In this document: positions 1-8,675 of the stretch, piece by piece
Layout of the letters: every line of letters starts with the position of its first letter
Numbering within the stretch: position 1 is the first letter of the stretch
Assembly: GCA_026391125.1 (NCBI GenBank)
Contig: JAPLEO010000101.1
Location: forward strand, 1 to 49,537
Reading direction: 5' to 3'
Length of the DNA stretch: 49,537 nucleotides
Source: Bacteroidota bacterium
Lineage (GTDB): Bacteria; Bacteroidota; Bacteroidia; Chitinophagales; Chitinophagaceae
Notes under the pieces: model-generated
Seen by the model: the letters and a program-made list of their open reading frames with translations, nothing else
Database searches by the model: none
Told to the model about the DNA's origin: nothing
Program-made: the position numbers and the translations under genes

Positions 1-48
1 AGACAGCAATGTCTTAGCCATAGATTTTAAACCGTACCTGGTTATCTG

Positions 49-77
49 CCGTCCCGATTTTTCGGGACGGTTTTTTT
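49..77 (+). terminator. Rho-independent terminator of an upstream gene
   Basis: A perfect 9-bp stem (CCGTCCCGA at 49-57 with TCGGGACGG at 62-70) and a TTTT loop are followed by seven T on the + strand. It should end a + strand gene that enters from the left edge. Two reading frames stop just before it, at 17 and 30. A third frame stays open through the hairpin to 91. The upstream gene therefore cannot be identified from the 48 bases visible. Confidence 0.85.
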
Positions 78-118
78 ATTTCCCATTTTAAAGATTTAGG
101 ATTATTGCATTTATTATT

Positions 119-183
119 CTTCACTCCTCACTTCTCACTTTTTTTTCCTCCTCTCTTCACTTTTATCTTTTATCTCTTCACTT
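119..183 (-). repeat. Dispersed purine/pyrimidine tract (GTGAAGAG type)
   Basis: A pyrimidine-only-like stretch built of CTTCAC, CTCAC and TTTATCTTTTAT words; on the - strand it reads GTGAAGAG, GTGAG and GATAAAAGATAAAAG. Related tracts lie at 20146-20172, 24995-25032, 27991-28027 and 37815-37878. It fills most of the gap between the terminator at 49-77 and the dehydrogenase gene at 233. Confidence 0.6.
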
Positions 184-232
184 AATTTCTTACATTCATT
201 CCTCTAACGATAACAAAATTCAACAAAGCTAT

Positions 233-1975
233 ATGGGAGATCTTCAGATCAAAAAACAGCCGAAAAAATACGATGCTGTAATCGTGGGTTCTGGTGCGGG
301 TGGTGGAATGGCCGCCTACACTTTATCTAAGGCCGGACTAAAAGTTTGTTTAATAGAAGCTGGTCCGAGTTACGATCCTGCAATCAATTCATCTCAATTA
401 AAAAATCCTTGGGAATCTCCTAGAAGAGGTGCTAGTACTAAGTTTCGTCCGTTCGGAGATTTCGACGGATGTTATTGGGGTTGGGAAATTGATGGGGAGC
501 CATATACCATGAAAGAAGGCTCTGATAAATGGGATTGGTGGCGTGCGCGTATGATTGGAGGAAGAACGAATCATTGGGGTAGAATTTCACTTCGCTTCGG
601 ACCAAAAGATTTTAAAAGAAAAAGTGTAGATGGCTTAGGCGATGATTGGCCCATCAGCTATGATGATGTTAAACCTTATTACGATAAGATCGATAAATTG
701 ATTGGTGTATTTGGTTCAATGGAAGGTTTGCCAAATGACCCTGATGGAATTTTCTTGCCAGCACCCAAGCCTCGCTTGCACGAATTGATGATCAAAAAAT
801 CAGCAACAGGTATTGGTATTCCAGTAATCCCATCTCGTTTATCGATTCTTACAAAAAAAATCAATGAAGAAAGAGGTGCTTGTTTTTTCTGTGCTCAGTG
901 CGGAAGAAGTTGTAAAGTATATGGCGATTTTTCTTCCTCATCAGTATTGATTAAACCTGCGATCTTAACGGGTAATATCGATGTGATCACCAATGCCATG
1001 GCTCGTGAAGTATTAACGAATGCTGAAGGATTAGCAACTGGTGTTTCATTTATCGATAAAACAGATAACCAAGAATATCAGGTATTTGGTAAAGTGGTAA
1101 TCCTTGCTGCGAGCACTTGTGAAACAGCTCGTTTATTACTCAACTCTAAATCACAACGCCATCCAAATGGATTGGCTAATGATAGTAATGTAGTTGGTAA
1201 ATACTTGCACGATTCTACAGGAGCTGCGATGGGAGGTGTATTGCCAGAACTCTTTGGCCGTAAGCGTTACAACGAAGACGGTGTTGGCGGTATGCACGTA
1301 TATACTCCATGGTGGTTGGATAATAAAAAATTAGATTTCCCTCGTGGTTATCATATTGAATATTGGGGCGGGATGAGTCAGCCTGCGTATGGTTTTGGTA
1401 TGGGTATTCAAGGGCAAAACGGACAGTTCCAGGTAAATGGCAAAACCAAAGAAGCTGGTGGATATGGTGAGTCTTTGAAAGAAGACCATCGCTTTTTCTA
1501 CGGCGCTGGTGTGGGTATGGCCGGACGTGGTGAGGCAGTTCCGAATATCAATAACTATTGTGAGATAGATCCAAAAGTGGTTGATAAATATGGTATTCCG
1601 GTACTTCGTTTTCATACTAATCACTCTGACTATGAGATCAAGCAAGCCAAACACATGAAAGAAACTTTCAAGGAGATCATGCATAATATGGGCGCGATCA
1701 TTACTTGGGGTGCGGATGATAATGAGAAAAATAAATGGGGCTTGAGCAATCCAGGAAATATTATTCACGAAGCTGGTACCGTGAGAATGGGTGCTGATCG
1801 TAAAACATCTGCGTTGAATAAATGGAGTCAAGCACACGATTGTAAAACCTTGTTCTGTGTGGATGGTAGTCAGTTTACTTCACAAGCTGATAAGAACATT
1901 ACTTGGACGATCCTTGCTTTATCTATGCGCGCTTCTGAATACATCATCGATGAATTGAAAAAACAAAATATCTAA
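233..1975 (+). CDS. GMC family FAD/Fe-S oxidoreductase, large subunit
   Basis: The 580-residue protein is a probable sugar or sugar-acid dehydrogenase of the GMC family. An N-terminal FAD-binding Rossmann motif (GSGAGGG, residues 19-25) is followed by the GMC core. The C-terminal signature has the HEAGTVRMG segment and a late NITW segment. Cysteines 217, 220, 223 and 227 form CX2CX2CX3C, in the place where the catalytic subunits of bacterial FAD-glucose and fructose dehydrogenases hold an iron-sulfur cluster. It has no signal peptide of its own. The gene 24 bp downstream encodes a gluconate 2-dehydrogenase subunit 3-like protein with a Tat-type signal, so the folded large subunit probably hitchhikes on it to the periplasm. 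No cytochrome c subunit gene follows. The substrate cannot be read from the sequence. Confidence 0.9.
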   Translation: MGDLQIKKQPKKYDAVIVGSGAGGGMAAYTLSKAGLKVCLIEAGPSYDPAINSSQLKNPWESPRRGASTKFRPFGDFDGCYWGWEIDGEPYTMKEGSDKWDWWRARMIGGRTNHWGRISLRFGPKDFKRKSVDGLGDDWPISYDDVKPYYDKIDKLIGVFGSMEGLPNDPDGIFLPAPKPRLHELMIKKSATGIGIPVIPSRLSILTKKINEERGACFFCAQCGRSCKVYGDFSSSSVLIKPAILTGNIDVITNAMAREVLTNAEGLATGVSFIDKTDNQEYQVFGKVVILAASTCETARLLLNSKSQRHPNGLANDSNVVGKYLHDSTGAAMGGVLPELFGRKRYNEDGVGGMHVYTPWWLDNKKLDFPRGYHIEYWGGMSQPAYGFGMGIQGQNGQFQVNGKTKEAGGYGESLKEDHRFFYGAGVGMAGRGEAVPNINNYCEIDPKVVDKYGIPVLRFHTNHSDYEIKQAKHMKETFKEIMHNMGAIITWGADDNEKNKWGLSNPGNIIHEAGTVRMGADRKTSALNKWSQAHDCKTLFCVDGSQFTSQADKNITWTILALSMRASEYIIDELKKQNI

Positions 1976-1999
1976 TTCCCTCGGGATAAAAATAAAATT

Positions 2000-2659
2000 A
2001 TGGACAGAAGAAAATCGATCAAAGCAATCCTGATGGGCTCCATGGCCACAGGTGTATTGGTAGAAGCTTGTAAGCCCAGCGAGAAAAAAGCAATTGCAGA
2101 ATCTGCAACTGCTACACTCGATGCCGACCGTATGCAGGAAGAAAAAGATGCATTGAAAAAACTTAATGCACTCGATAAATTTTTCACTCCTGCAGAAATG
2201 GCAACGATTACCGTGTTAGGAGATATCATTATTCCAAAAGATGCAATCAGTGGCAGTGCTTCTGATGCGAAAGTTCCAGACTTTATTGAGTTCATTGTAA
2301 AAGATATGCCCGAGCATCAAACGCCTTTGCGTGGTGGATTGCGTTGGTTAGATCTGCAATGCTTAAATCGTTTTGAAAAAACTTTTACTGGCTGTACACA
2401 TCAGCAACAAATTGAAATAGTTGATATGATCGCCTATCCTAAAAAAGCAAAACCCGAAATGGCACAGGGTGTTAGCTTCTTTAATTTAATTCGCGATTTA
2501 GTTTCAACAGGATTCTATACTTCAGAGATCGGAGTAAAAGATATCGGCTATATGGGCAATGTTCCAAATCAATGGAACGGAGTACCTGATGATGTATTGA
2601 AACAATATAAAATGGCGTACTCGGAAAGAGAGTTGAAGGAGTGCGTTAAGTTTGATTAA
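2000..2659 (+). CDS. Gluconate 2-dehydrogenase subunit 3 family protein (small subunit)
   Basis: The 219-residue partner of the GMC dehydrogenase. The N-terminus has twin arginines (MDRRKS), a hydrophobic stretch and the lipobox-like LVEAC with Cys at residue 24. This suggests Tat export and lipoprotein anchoring, as in small subunits of membrane dehydrogenase complexes. The mature part contains the conserved FFTPAEMATITVLGDIIIP segment typical of the family, in which the protein helps mature and export the FAD subunit. It starts 24 bp after the large-subunit stop on the same strand and is followed by a terminator at 2678-2713, so the two genes form a complete transcription unit. The function is inferred from family and context. 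Confidence 0.88.
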   Translation: MDRRKSIKAILMGSMATGVLVEACKPSEKKAIAESATATLDADRMQEEKDALKKLNALDKFFTPAEMATITVLGDIIIPKDAISGSASDAKVPDFIEFIVKDMPEHQTPLRGGLRWLDLQCLNRFEKTFTGCTHQQQIEIVDMIAYPKKAKPEMAQGVSFFNLIRDLVSTGFYTSEIGVKDIGYMGNVPNQWNGVPDDVLKQYKMAYSERELKECVKFD

Positions 2660-2677
2660 TACTAAACTCCTAATAAT

Positions 2678-2713
2678 AAAAAGAGACTATCTGAGAAGAC
2701 AGTCTCTTTTTTT
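2678..2713. terminator. Bidirectional terminator between dehydrogenase and toxin genes
   Basis: AAAAAGAGACT (2678-2688) pairs with AGTCTCTTTTT (2701-2711), giving a T tract in both directions. It lies between the convergent small-subunit gene and the toxin gene; the toxin stop codon (2712-2714) sits at its edge. Confidence 0.85.
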
Positions 2714-2981
2714 ATGGGAATACTTTGTAAATCTCTTTGCGATGTAAAACTCTAATTAACTCAATATGAGTGGAAGTTTTATTTAAACCGATTCTATAAT
2801 CACCAAACCTTATTTTATAAAAATTTTCATAGCCCGTCATTTTTTCAGCTAAGCCCAAAGATTCTAATGAAAGCGATAGTGGCATTATTTCGAAAACAAA
2901 TTCCTCAATTTGTTTTCTTCTTTTGACTGGCTGCACTTTTGCTAAATCCTTCAAGAAGGTTTTTGTAAAGTGCAATTCCAT
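2712..2981 (-). CDS. RelE/ParE family toxin
   Basis: The 89-residue protein has the RelE/ParE layout: an N-terminal helix pair rich in Lys and Arg (KTFLKDLAKV, KRRKQIEEF), then the beta-sheet core with FYKIRFGDYRIGL and the closing VLHRKEIYKVFP. The conserved Arg/Lys/Tyr set in the last third is typical of the family. RelE members are ribosome-dependent mRNA endonucleases and ParE members poison gyrase; the sequence alone does not decide which this is. It begins 2 bp after the stop of the upstream 66-codon gene at 2984-3184, the usual antitoxin-first order. Confidence 0.85.
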   Translation of the reverse strand: MELHFTKTFLKDLAKVQPVKRRKQIEEFVFEIMPLSLSLESLGLAEKMTGYENFYKIRFGDYRIGLNKTSTHIELIRVLHRKEIYKVFP

Positions 2982-2983
2982 TG

Positions 2984-3184
2984 TTAACCTTTTTTGATTT
3001 TTTTGTATGCAGTTTTGGCTTCTTCAAGTGTTATTTTATCTTCTTCAATTGAAGCTTCAATGTATTGGCCAAGGGCGTAATCTTCCAATACATCTTCAAT
3101 TTTCTTGAACGTCTTTATATCAAGTTGTACAGCAACTTTCTTCTGCTGTTTATTTAGGATATATTTTTCATTCAAATTTAGCAT
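2984..3184 (-). CDS. Putative antitoxin of the RelE/ParE pair
   Basis: The 66-residue acidic protein has an N-terminal part suited to DNA binding (KVAVQLDIKTFKKIEDVLED) and a charged C-terminal helix (EEDKITLEEAKTAYKKIKKG) that would wrap the toxin. The call rests on size, composition and position directly before the toxin gene. No specific antitoxin family was recognised beyond a general RelB/Phd-like look. Such antitoxins normally repress their own promoter, which would lie in 3185-3283. Confidence 0.7.
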   Translation of the reverse strand: MLNLNEKYILNKQQKKVAVQLDIKTFKKIEDVLEDYALGQYIEASIEEDKITLEEAKTAYKKIKKG

Positions 3185-3283
3185 ACTTAAAATTATATTA
3201 TTTTTTGAAATATGGATAAAACGCGCTAGAAATTAGGACTAAAATTATTTCATTTGTCATTTTTTTCCACAATTCATTCTTTA

Positions 3284-5410
3284 CTAATTTACCGTCGACC
3301 CTTCGCCAATCGCATCTTCCGGATTTACAAAATGTAATTTTCCGCTCGCATCTTCGGCCATTAGAATCATGCCGTTGCTTTCTATTCCACGCATTTTTCT
3401 TGGTGCTAAATTCACAACTACAGTAACTTGTTTGCCAACGATTTCTTCAGGTTTAAAATGTAATGCAATTCCTGAAACAATGGTTCTTGTTTCAAATCCC
3501 AATAACACTCCTAACTTCAAAAGTTTGTCGGCCTTCTCAACTTTCTCAGCACTTAAGATCTTACCAACTCGCAAATCGATCTTTGCAAAATCATCGAATA
3601 CAATCTCTGATTTTACAGGAACAAATGCTGGTGCTGCTTTTTCTTCTTCGCTAATTGCTTTTGATGCTTCCAATGCTTTGTGTAGTTTTTCGATTTGATA
3701 AGTTACTTCTGTGTCATCGATCTTACGGAATAATAATTCTGGCGGTCGAAGCGTATAACCTACACTCAACAATTTAAATTTGCCAGCATTCTTCCATTCT
3801 AATATTTTGTCTACCACTTTCAATAAGTGACAGATCTTTTTAGAAGTGAATGGTAAGAAAGGATTAATCAGGATCGCAAGGTTGGCAGTCATCTGTAAAC
3901 AGATATGCAAACAATTATCGATCAATCGCTGTGCTTCCACTTTGATCTTACCATTTTCATCAACCTGCTTCGCTAAGATCCAAGGTTCCTTTTTCTGCAT
4001 ATACTGATTGCCAGTACGTGCTAGATCGATCACTTCAAATAAAGCGTCTCTAAATTTATATTGCTCTAGTAATGATTCTACTTTTTCTTTACTGTTGGTG
4101 ATCGCTTTAATCGCTTCAGTATCCAATTCATCAAATAACTCAGGATAAATTGGTGGCACTTTTGAGTTACACAATTTGTGCATCAACACCATGGCGCGAT
4201 TCACAAAGTTTCCGAAAATATTCACCAGCTCACTATTATTCGCATCTTGAAATCCCTTCCAGGTAAATTCACTATCCTTTGTTTCGGGTGCAATTTGAGT
4301 TAGGTAATAACGAAGTGCATCTGCTAATTGTGGTCCGCCGTTTTCTTTATTGATAAAGTCATCAATATAATCCTGCATCTCCAATTTCCAGTTTCTACTA
4401 GTACTCATCTTATCGCCTTCCAAATTCATGAACTCATTGGCCGGAACATTATCTGGTAAAATATCGCCATGCAATTGCAACATCACTGGGAAGATGATGC
4501 AATGGAATACGATATTATCCTTGCCAATAAAGTGTACCAACTTGGTTTCTTTATCCTGCCAATAAGGTTTCCAATCTTTTCCATGATCCAATGCCCATTG
4601 TTTCGTAGCACTGATATAACCAATAGGTGCATCAAACCATACGTACAATACTTTTCCTTCAGCACCTGCAACGGGTACTTTAATACCCCAATCCAAATCA
4701 CGCGTTACCGCTCTGGCTTGTAAGCCGCCATCGATCCAGCTTTTACACTGACCAACAACTGTGTTCCTCCAATCTGTTGCATGATCCTTCAAAATCCAGT
4801 CGCTCAAAAATTTCTCATGACGGTCAAGCGGAAGATACCAATGCTGCGTGCCTTTTTTAACGGGCTTGTTGCCGCTTAAAGCGCTCACTGGATTAATGAG
4901 TTCATCCGGACTTAAAGTTTTACCACATCGCTCGCACTGGTCCCCGTAAGCGCTTTCGTATGCGCAGTTCGGACAAGTGCCTTTGATATATCGATCTGCT
5001 AAAAAACTATTAGCTGCTTCGTCAAAATATTGCTCGCTTGCTTTGATCTCTAGATCTCCATGATCGTTCAAAACTTTAAAAAATTCTTGAGCTGTTTCAT
5101 GGTGAAGTGGAGAACTGGTTCTGTGATAAACATCAAACTCAATCCCAAGATCCTTAAAATTTTGGGCGATGATTGGATGGTATTTATCAATGATAGCCTG
5201 TGCAGTGGTACCTTCTTTAGTTGCCTGAATAGGAATGGCTGTGCCGTGTTCGTCGCTTCCGCAAACGAATACCACATCGCGCTTCTGAGCCTTTAAATAA
5301 CGGACATAAGTATCTGCTGGCAGATAGGCTCCAGCTAAGTGTCCAATATGCTTCAAACCGTTTGCATAAGGCAAAGCGGCTGTAATTAAATATCTCTTCG
5401 GGTTCTTCAT
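3284..5410 (-). CDS. metG: Methionyl-tRNA synthetase
   Basis: The 708-residue class I aminoacyl-tRNA synthetase charges tRNA-Met in the cytoplasm. The HIGH motif is at residues 21-24 and KMSTS at 334-338. The zinc knuckle has Cys 146, 149, 159 and 162 (CPNC, CERC). The C-terminal 110 residues form the EMAP/Trbp111-like tRNA-binding domain (KIDLRVGKILSAEKV). The length is normal for a form with this appended domain. A -7 box (TACTTTTG on the - strand, 5430-5437) lies 20 bp before the ATG and supports this start. The gene stands alone, divergent from the LD-carboxypeptidase gene. Confidence 0.97.
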   Translation of the reverse strand: MKNPKRYLITAALPYANGLKHIGHLAGAYLPADTYVRYLKAQKRDVVFVCGSDEHGTAIPIQATKEGTTAQAIIDKYHPIIAQNFKDLGIEFDVYHRTSSPLHHETAQEFFKVLNDHGDLEIKASEQYFDEAANSFLADRYIKGTCPNCAYESAYGDQCERCGKTLSPDELINPVSALSGNKPVKKGTQHWYLPLDRHEKFLSDWILKDHATDWRNTVVGQCKSWIDGGLQARAVTRDLDWGIKVPVAGAEGKVLYVWFDAPIGYISATKQWALDHGKDWKPYWQDKETKLVHFIGKDNIVFHCIIFPVMLQLHGDILPDNVPANEFMNLEGDKMSTSRNWKLEMQDYIDDFINKENGGPQLADALRYYLTQIAPETKDSEFTWKGFQDANNSELVNIFGNFVNRAMVLMHKLCNSKVPPIYPELFDELDTEAIKAITNSKEKVESLLEQYKFRDALFEVIDLARTGNQYMQKKEPWILAKQVDENGKIKVEAQRLIDNCLHICLQMTANLAILINPFLPFTSKKICHLLKVVDKILEWKNAGKFKLLSVGYTLRPPELLFRKIDDTEVTYQIEKLHKALEASKAISEEEKAAPAFVPVKSEIVFDDFAKIDLRVGKILSAEKVEKADKLLKLGVLLGFETRTIVSGIALHFKPEEIVGKQVTVVVNLAPRKMRGIESNGMILMAEDASGKLHFVNPEDAIGEGSTVN

Positions 5411-5429
5411 GTTAACTTTCTAAAGACTG

Positions 5430-5437
5430 CAAAAGTA
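5430..5437 (-). promoter_or_regulatory. -7 promoter box of metG
   Basis: TACTTTTG on the - strand fits the Bacteroidota -7 consensus TAnnTTTG. It predicts a short leader of roughly 10-15 nt. A clear -33 TTTG is not seen at the expected distance. Confidence 0.5.
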
Positions 5438-5497
5438 AGCAATCCTAGTTTAAGCAGGAAGAATGGAGCAAGTAGGGTATTTCCCTATTTTTACAAT

Positions 5498-6409
5498 ATG
5501 ATTAAAATACCTCCCTATCTCAAAAAAGGAGATACCATTGGCATCGTTTGTCCGGCTGGATTTATGACTTTAGAAAAAGCGGCTACATGTATTGAAACCT
5601 TAGAAAAATGGGGCTATCGAGTGAAATTGGGTAAAACCTTGGGCTCACAGTTTCACTATTTTTCTGGCACAGATGCGGAGCGAGCTTCTGATTTGCAATC
5701 AATGCTTGATGATCCATCAGTCAATGCCATTCTCTGCGGCAGGGGAGGATATGGGGTGAGTAGAATAATCGACGGAATCGATTTTAAAGCTTTTAAGAAA
5801 AAGCCGAAATGGTTGATTGGTTTTAGTGATATCACCGTTCTGCACGCAGCATTGTACCAGCAAGTAAAATTTGCTTCCATTCATTCCTCTATGGCAGGAG
5901 CATTTAATGATGGCGGTTCAGAAAATGAATATGTACAATCGATCAGGAGATTGCTAAAAGGACAGATGGCCAATTATACTTGTGCCCCACATGTATTTAA
6001 TCAACTAGGTAAAGCAAGTGGCGAATTAATTGGCGGAAACCTTTCCTTGATTGTTCATATGATTGGAACAAAAACTGCTTTTCAAACAAAGAATAAAATT
6101 CTCTTTATAGAAGACCTTGGCGAATATATTTATCATATCGATCGAATGTTTCTGCAATTAAAAAGAGCCGGATTGTTGGATGGATTGGCAGGATTGGTAA
6201 TTGGTGGATTTACTGATATGAAAGATACTACTGTTGAATTCGGGATGACAGTTTATGAAACCTTACACGAACATTTAAAAGAATATAAATACCCTATTTG
6301 TTTTGATTTTCCGGTAAGTCATGAAACGACTAACTATGCATTGAAAGTTGGTGTCAAGCATGAACTATCAATTACAAAATCAAAGACGGTCCTGAAAGAA
6401 CTACGTTAA
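5498..6409 (+). CDS. ldcA: LD-carboxypeptidase (peptidase family S66)
   Basis: The 303-residue protein matches murein tetrapeptide LD-carboxypeptidase, which removes the terminal D-alanine from tetrapeptides during cell-wall recycling. The expected Ser-Glu-His triad is visible: Ser110 in GFSD, Glu205 in IEDLGEY and His275 in PVSHETTNY. The glycine-rich GRGGYG (81-86) and the C-terminal PVSH segment are family hallmarks. No signal peptide is seen, so it is probably cytoplasmic. The stop codon lies inside a copy of the CCCCGGCTT hairpin repeat (6404-6429). It converges on the D-amino-acid operon, whose last gene is a dipeptidase; D-amino-acid chemistry on both sides suggests related roles without co-transcription. 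Confidence 0.92.
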   Translation: MIKIPPYLKKGDTIGIVCPAGFMTLEKAATCIETLEKWGYRVKLGKTLGSQFHYFSGTDAERASDLQSMLDDPSVNAILCGRGGYGVSRIIDGIDFKAFKKKPKWLIGFSDITVLHAALYQQVKFASIHSSMAGAFNDGGSENEYVQSIRRLLKGQMANYTCAPHVFNQLGKASGELIGGNLSLIVHMIGTKTAFQTKNKILFIEDLGEYIYHIDRMFLQLKRAGLLDGLAGLVIGGFTDMKDTTVEFGMTVYETLHEHLKEYKYPICFDFPVSHETTNYALKVGVKHELSITKSKTVLKELR

Positions 6410-6429
6410 CCTCAGCCTTCAGGCTGGGG
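6404..6429. repeat. Hairpin repeat, copy 1 (overlaps ldcA stop)
   Basis: ACGTTA plus a 9-bp stem (CCTCAGCCT at 6410-6418, loop TC, AGGCTGGGG at 6421-6429). It matches the 3' part of the repeat at 20173-20239 (ACGTTAG then CCCCGGCTT/AAGCCGGGG). Differences at two stem positions occur on both arms and keep the pairing. It may also work as a terminator-like structure, although no T tract follows. Confidence 0.65.
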
Positions 6430-6487
6430 CTTCTTGTAAGAAAAGTTTGAACTTTCTTTAGCCTAGGGCCTCTCAGTGGAAATTTCA

Positions 6488-7549
6488 TCAACCCTCAGGG
6501 AGCGCTCTTCTCATCACTCGCAGCCAATTGCCGTGCATGATTTTTTCAATCTCAATTTGGGTGTAACCTCTTTTTGATAATAGGGATGGAACGATTTGTA
6601 GATCTGCAATTGTTTCTATATCATATGGACATTGCTCTTTGCCGTATGCTCCATCCAGATCTGTACCAATGCCAATGTGATTGGCATTGCCAGCAAGCTG
6701 ACAAATATGATCCATATGATCAATCATTTTTTCTAAACTACAATCCATTGCTTTTGGATCTGATATTCCTCTTTGCCAATTGGGAACCATCATCCATGCA
6801 TCTAGGGCACCACCAATGACTGCATCTTTTTGTATCAGCGCTTTGATCATGTCATCACTGAATTGACGATTATGATTGACCAATGCTCTGCAATTATTAT
6901 GGCTAGCCCACACTGGGGCATTATACAATTCCATAGCATCCCAGAAAGCCTCATCGCATAAATGCGTGGCGTCTAGAATCATATTCAAAGATTCCATTTC
7001 TTTTAAAAGTGCTCTTCCCATTGCATTCAATGAACCACTTGAATCTGTTCCATTGGCATAACGGCCAGGGCCATAATGACCAGGACCAACTGCCCTCAAA
7101 CCATACGCATAAGCACGATGCAAATGATCAATTGTAATCAAAGAATCTGCGCCTTCTAAACTTAAAATATAGCCAATGGATTTTTTTGAATTCCAAGTTT
7201 CTACATGATGAATTAATTCTTTGGAATTTGTGATCTGTACCAATTCACCAGCTTCTTCCATAGCCCTGTACCAGCTAAGCTGCGCCTGTGTTTGGGCCCA
7301 AGCTTGTTCTGGAGAATTCCATCCTTTTAATTTTGATGTTGAGGTCACATAACGAGCAATTTGAGTGGCTACAACTAACCCGATTTGACCATTTCGCAAT
7401 TCGGGAAATGCGACAGTTCCCTTTGCTCTATCAGGTTTATCACTCATGCCTTTTTCTCGCTCACGAATGGCCATTACAGGCTCTCGCAAATCGCGATTCC
7501 ATTCCATGGCATTCATACTTAAATCAAGGTGGGCATCTACTATTAACAT
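6488..7549 (-). CDS. Membrane dipeptidase-like metallopeptidase (family M19)
   Basis: The 353-residue zinc dipeptidase is of the renal/membrane dipeptidase type. Metal ligands are visible: His7-x-Asp9 at the N-terminus, a Glu in LSLEGAD, His in DATHLCDEAF and His in ASHNNCRAL. The GIGTDLDGAYG segment is also conserved. No signal peptide is present, so it is probably cytoplasmic, unlike the mammalian enzyme. M19 enzymes accept dipeptides with a C-terminal D-residue, which fits the neighbours. It is the last gene of a tight four-gene unit, 9 bp after the PLP enzyme gene. The exact substrate is inferred. Confidence 0.9.
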   Translation of the reverse strand: MLIVDAHLDLSMNAMEWNRDLREPVMAIREREKGMSDKPDRAKGTVAFPELRNGQIGLVVATQIARYVTSTSKLKGWNSPEQAWAQTQAQLSWYRAMEEAGELVQITNSKELIHHVETWNSKKSIGYILSLEGADSLITIDHLHRAYAYGLRAVGPGHYGPGRYANGTDSSGSLNAMGRALLKEMESLNMILDATHLCDEAFWDAMELYNAPVWASHNNCRALVNHNRQFSDDMIKALIQKDAVIGGALDAWMMVPNWQRGISDPKAMDCSLEKMIDHMDHICQLAGNANHIGIGTDLDGAYGKEQCPYDIETIADLQIVPSLLSKRGYTQIEIEKIMHGNWLRVMRRALPEG

Positions 7550-7558
7550 CTTTGAACT

Positions 7559-8659
7559 TTAAATGGTGATTTTTCTATCACGTGCAATTACTTTCCACTG
7601 CTGGTGTACTTCATGACCCTCTACAATATTTGCTTCGGCATACAATGCAACTGTTGGACAAACATGCACCGGCACACCGTACAAAACATCACCTACTTTA
7701 TAAATACTAGTATCGTCTACCGTAACACTTAAATGTTCTTCACTCTGAGCTTTAGGCACTGCATTTGGAGCATTCAAAAAGTAGACACGTGGTAAAGGAT
7801 TTTCTGCTGCTACAGCTTTATGTCCGAGATCACAGCAAAATGTTTTTTCATCAATGATAGAATTGATCCTTGTGATCACTAATGCAGCATAATCAAAGGG
7901 CTCGTCTGGTACAATATGTTTGTAGGTCCAATCCCAGAAGATAAAAGTACCCGGACTATACTCAACACCTTTTCTATCAATATGTGTTGGAAAACTTGGA
8001 GATCCTCCTACTACTACTTTCATGGTTTTCCCATCGAAGGATAGAATGTTTTTTTGTAAGGTTTCCACTTTTGCAAATCCTTCATCTGATTTGCGTTTTC
8101 TTTCTGCAAAATCAGTATCGCGAATATGCCCATCGTATCCGTGTAAGCCAATGATACTAATACCTTTTAAGGATGCACAGGCTTTGTATAATTCAAATGC
8201 AAACTCTGCTTTGATGCCTGAGCGATTCATGCCGATATTTAAATCGATATAAACATCTAAGTGCAGACCTGCTTCTAAAAATGCTGCTGATAATTTTGAG
8301 GCTGTGCCAACATTATCAATCAAAGTACAATAGTGGGTAGAAGGGAATATTTTAGTTAGATCAATTAATCGTTGAATTTTTGGTCCTGTTGGTTGGTGTG
8401 CTAAAATCACATCAGGAGCTTTCAAATTTCCTAACATCTCAGCTTCCGCGATAGTGGCGCATTTAAATTTATGAATGCCTGCATCTAATAAAAGCTGACA
8501 AGCTTCACTCATTTTATTGGTTTTAACATGCGGTCGTAATGCTTCTGTACTCCCTGCCATCTCAATCAACAAACGTATATTTTCTTTTGCCCTGTCGGGG
8601 TAAACCAATAAGGCAGGGCTATCAACAGAATCAATATTTTTTATTTCATACCATTCCAT
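7559..8659 (-). CDS. Fold-III PLP enzyme, probable D-serine dehydratase (D-threonine aldolase family)
   Basis: The 366-residue protein has the alanine-racemase-like N-terminal barrel with the PLP lysine Lys46 in RPHVKTNK, and the C-terminal D-serine dehydratase-like domain. The metal motif is His332-x-Cys334 (VPVHVCPTVALY). Eukaryote-type D-serine dehydratases (yeast Dsd1, chicken enzyme) use a His/Cys zinc pair, whereas classical D-threonine aldolases use His/Asp. This favours D-serine to pyruvate plus ammonia over threonine cleavage, though annotation pipelines would probably say D-TA family. The gene lies 16 bp after ridA and 9 bp before the dipeptidase gene. The 2-aminoacrylate intermediate of such an enzyme is the substrate of RidA, which fits. 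Confidence 0.85.
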   Translation of the reverse strand: MEWYEIKNIDSVDSPALLVYPDRAKENIRLLIEMAGSTEALRPHVKTNKMSEACQLLLDAGIHKFKCATIAEAEMLGNLKAPDVILAHQPTGPKIQRLIDLTKIFPSTHYCTLIDNVGTASKLSAAFLEAGLHLDVYIDLNIGMNRSGIKAEFAFELYKACASLKGISIIGLHGYDGHIRDTDFAERKRKSDEGFAKVETLQKNILSFDGKTMKVVVGGSPSFPTHIDRKGVEYSPGTFIFWDWTYKHIVPDEPFDYAALVITRINSIIDEKTFCCDLGHKAVAAENPLPRVYFLNAPNAVPKAQSEEHLSVTVDDTSIYKVGDVLYGVPVHVCPTVALYAEANIVEGHEVHQQWKVIARDRKITI

Positions 8660-8675
8660 AAAGTCGATTTAATAA

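Noticed and set aside
2..91. Frame open from the left edge to 91 as the tail of an upstream gene
   Set aside because: It would read through the terminator hairpin at 49-77; two other frames stop before the hairpin, so no frame can be preferred.
1331..1837. Long open frame on the - strand inside the GMC dehydrogenase gene
   Set aside because: It is antisense to a strongly conserved coding region and its translation shows no recognisable motif; similar antisense frames at 27240-27752, 29584-29967 and 43082-43480 were dropped for the same reason.
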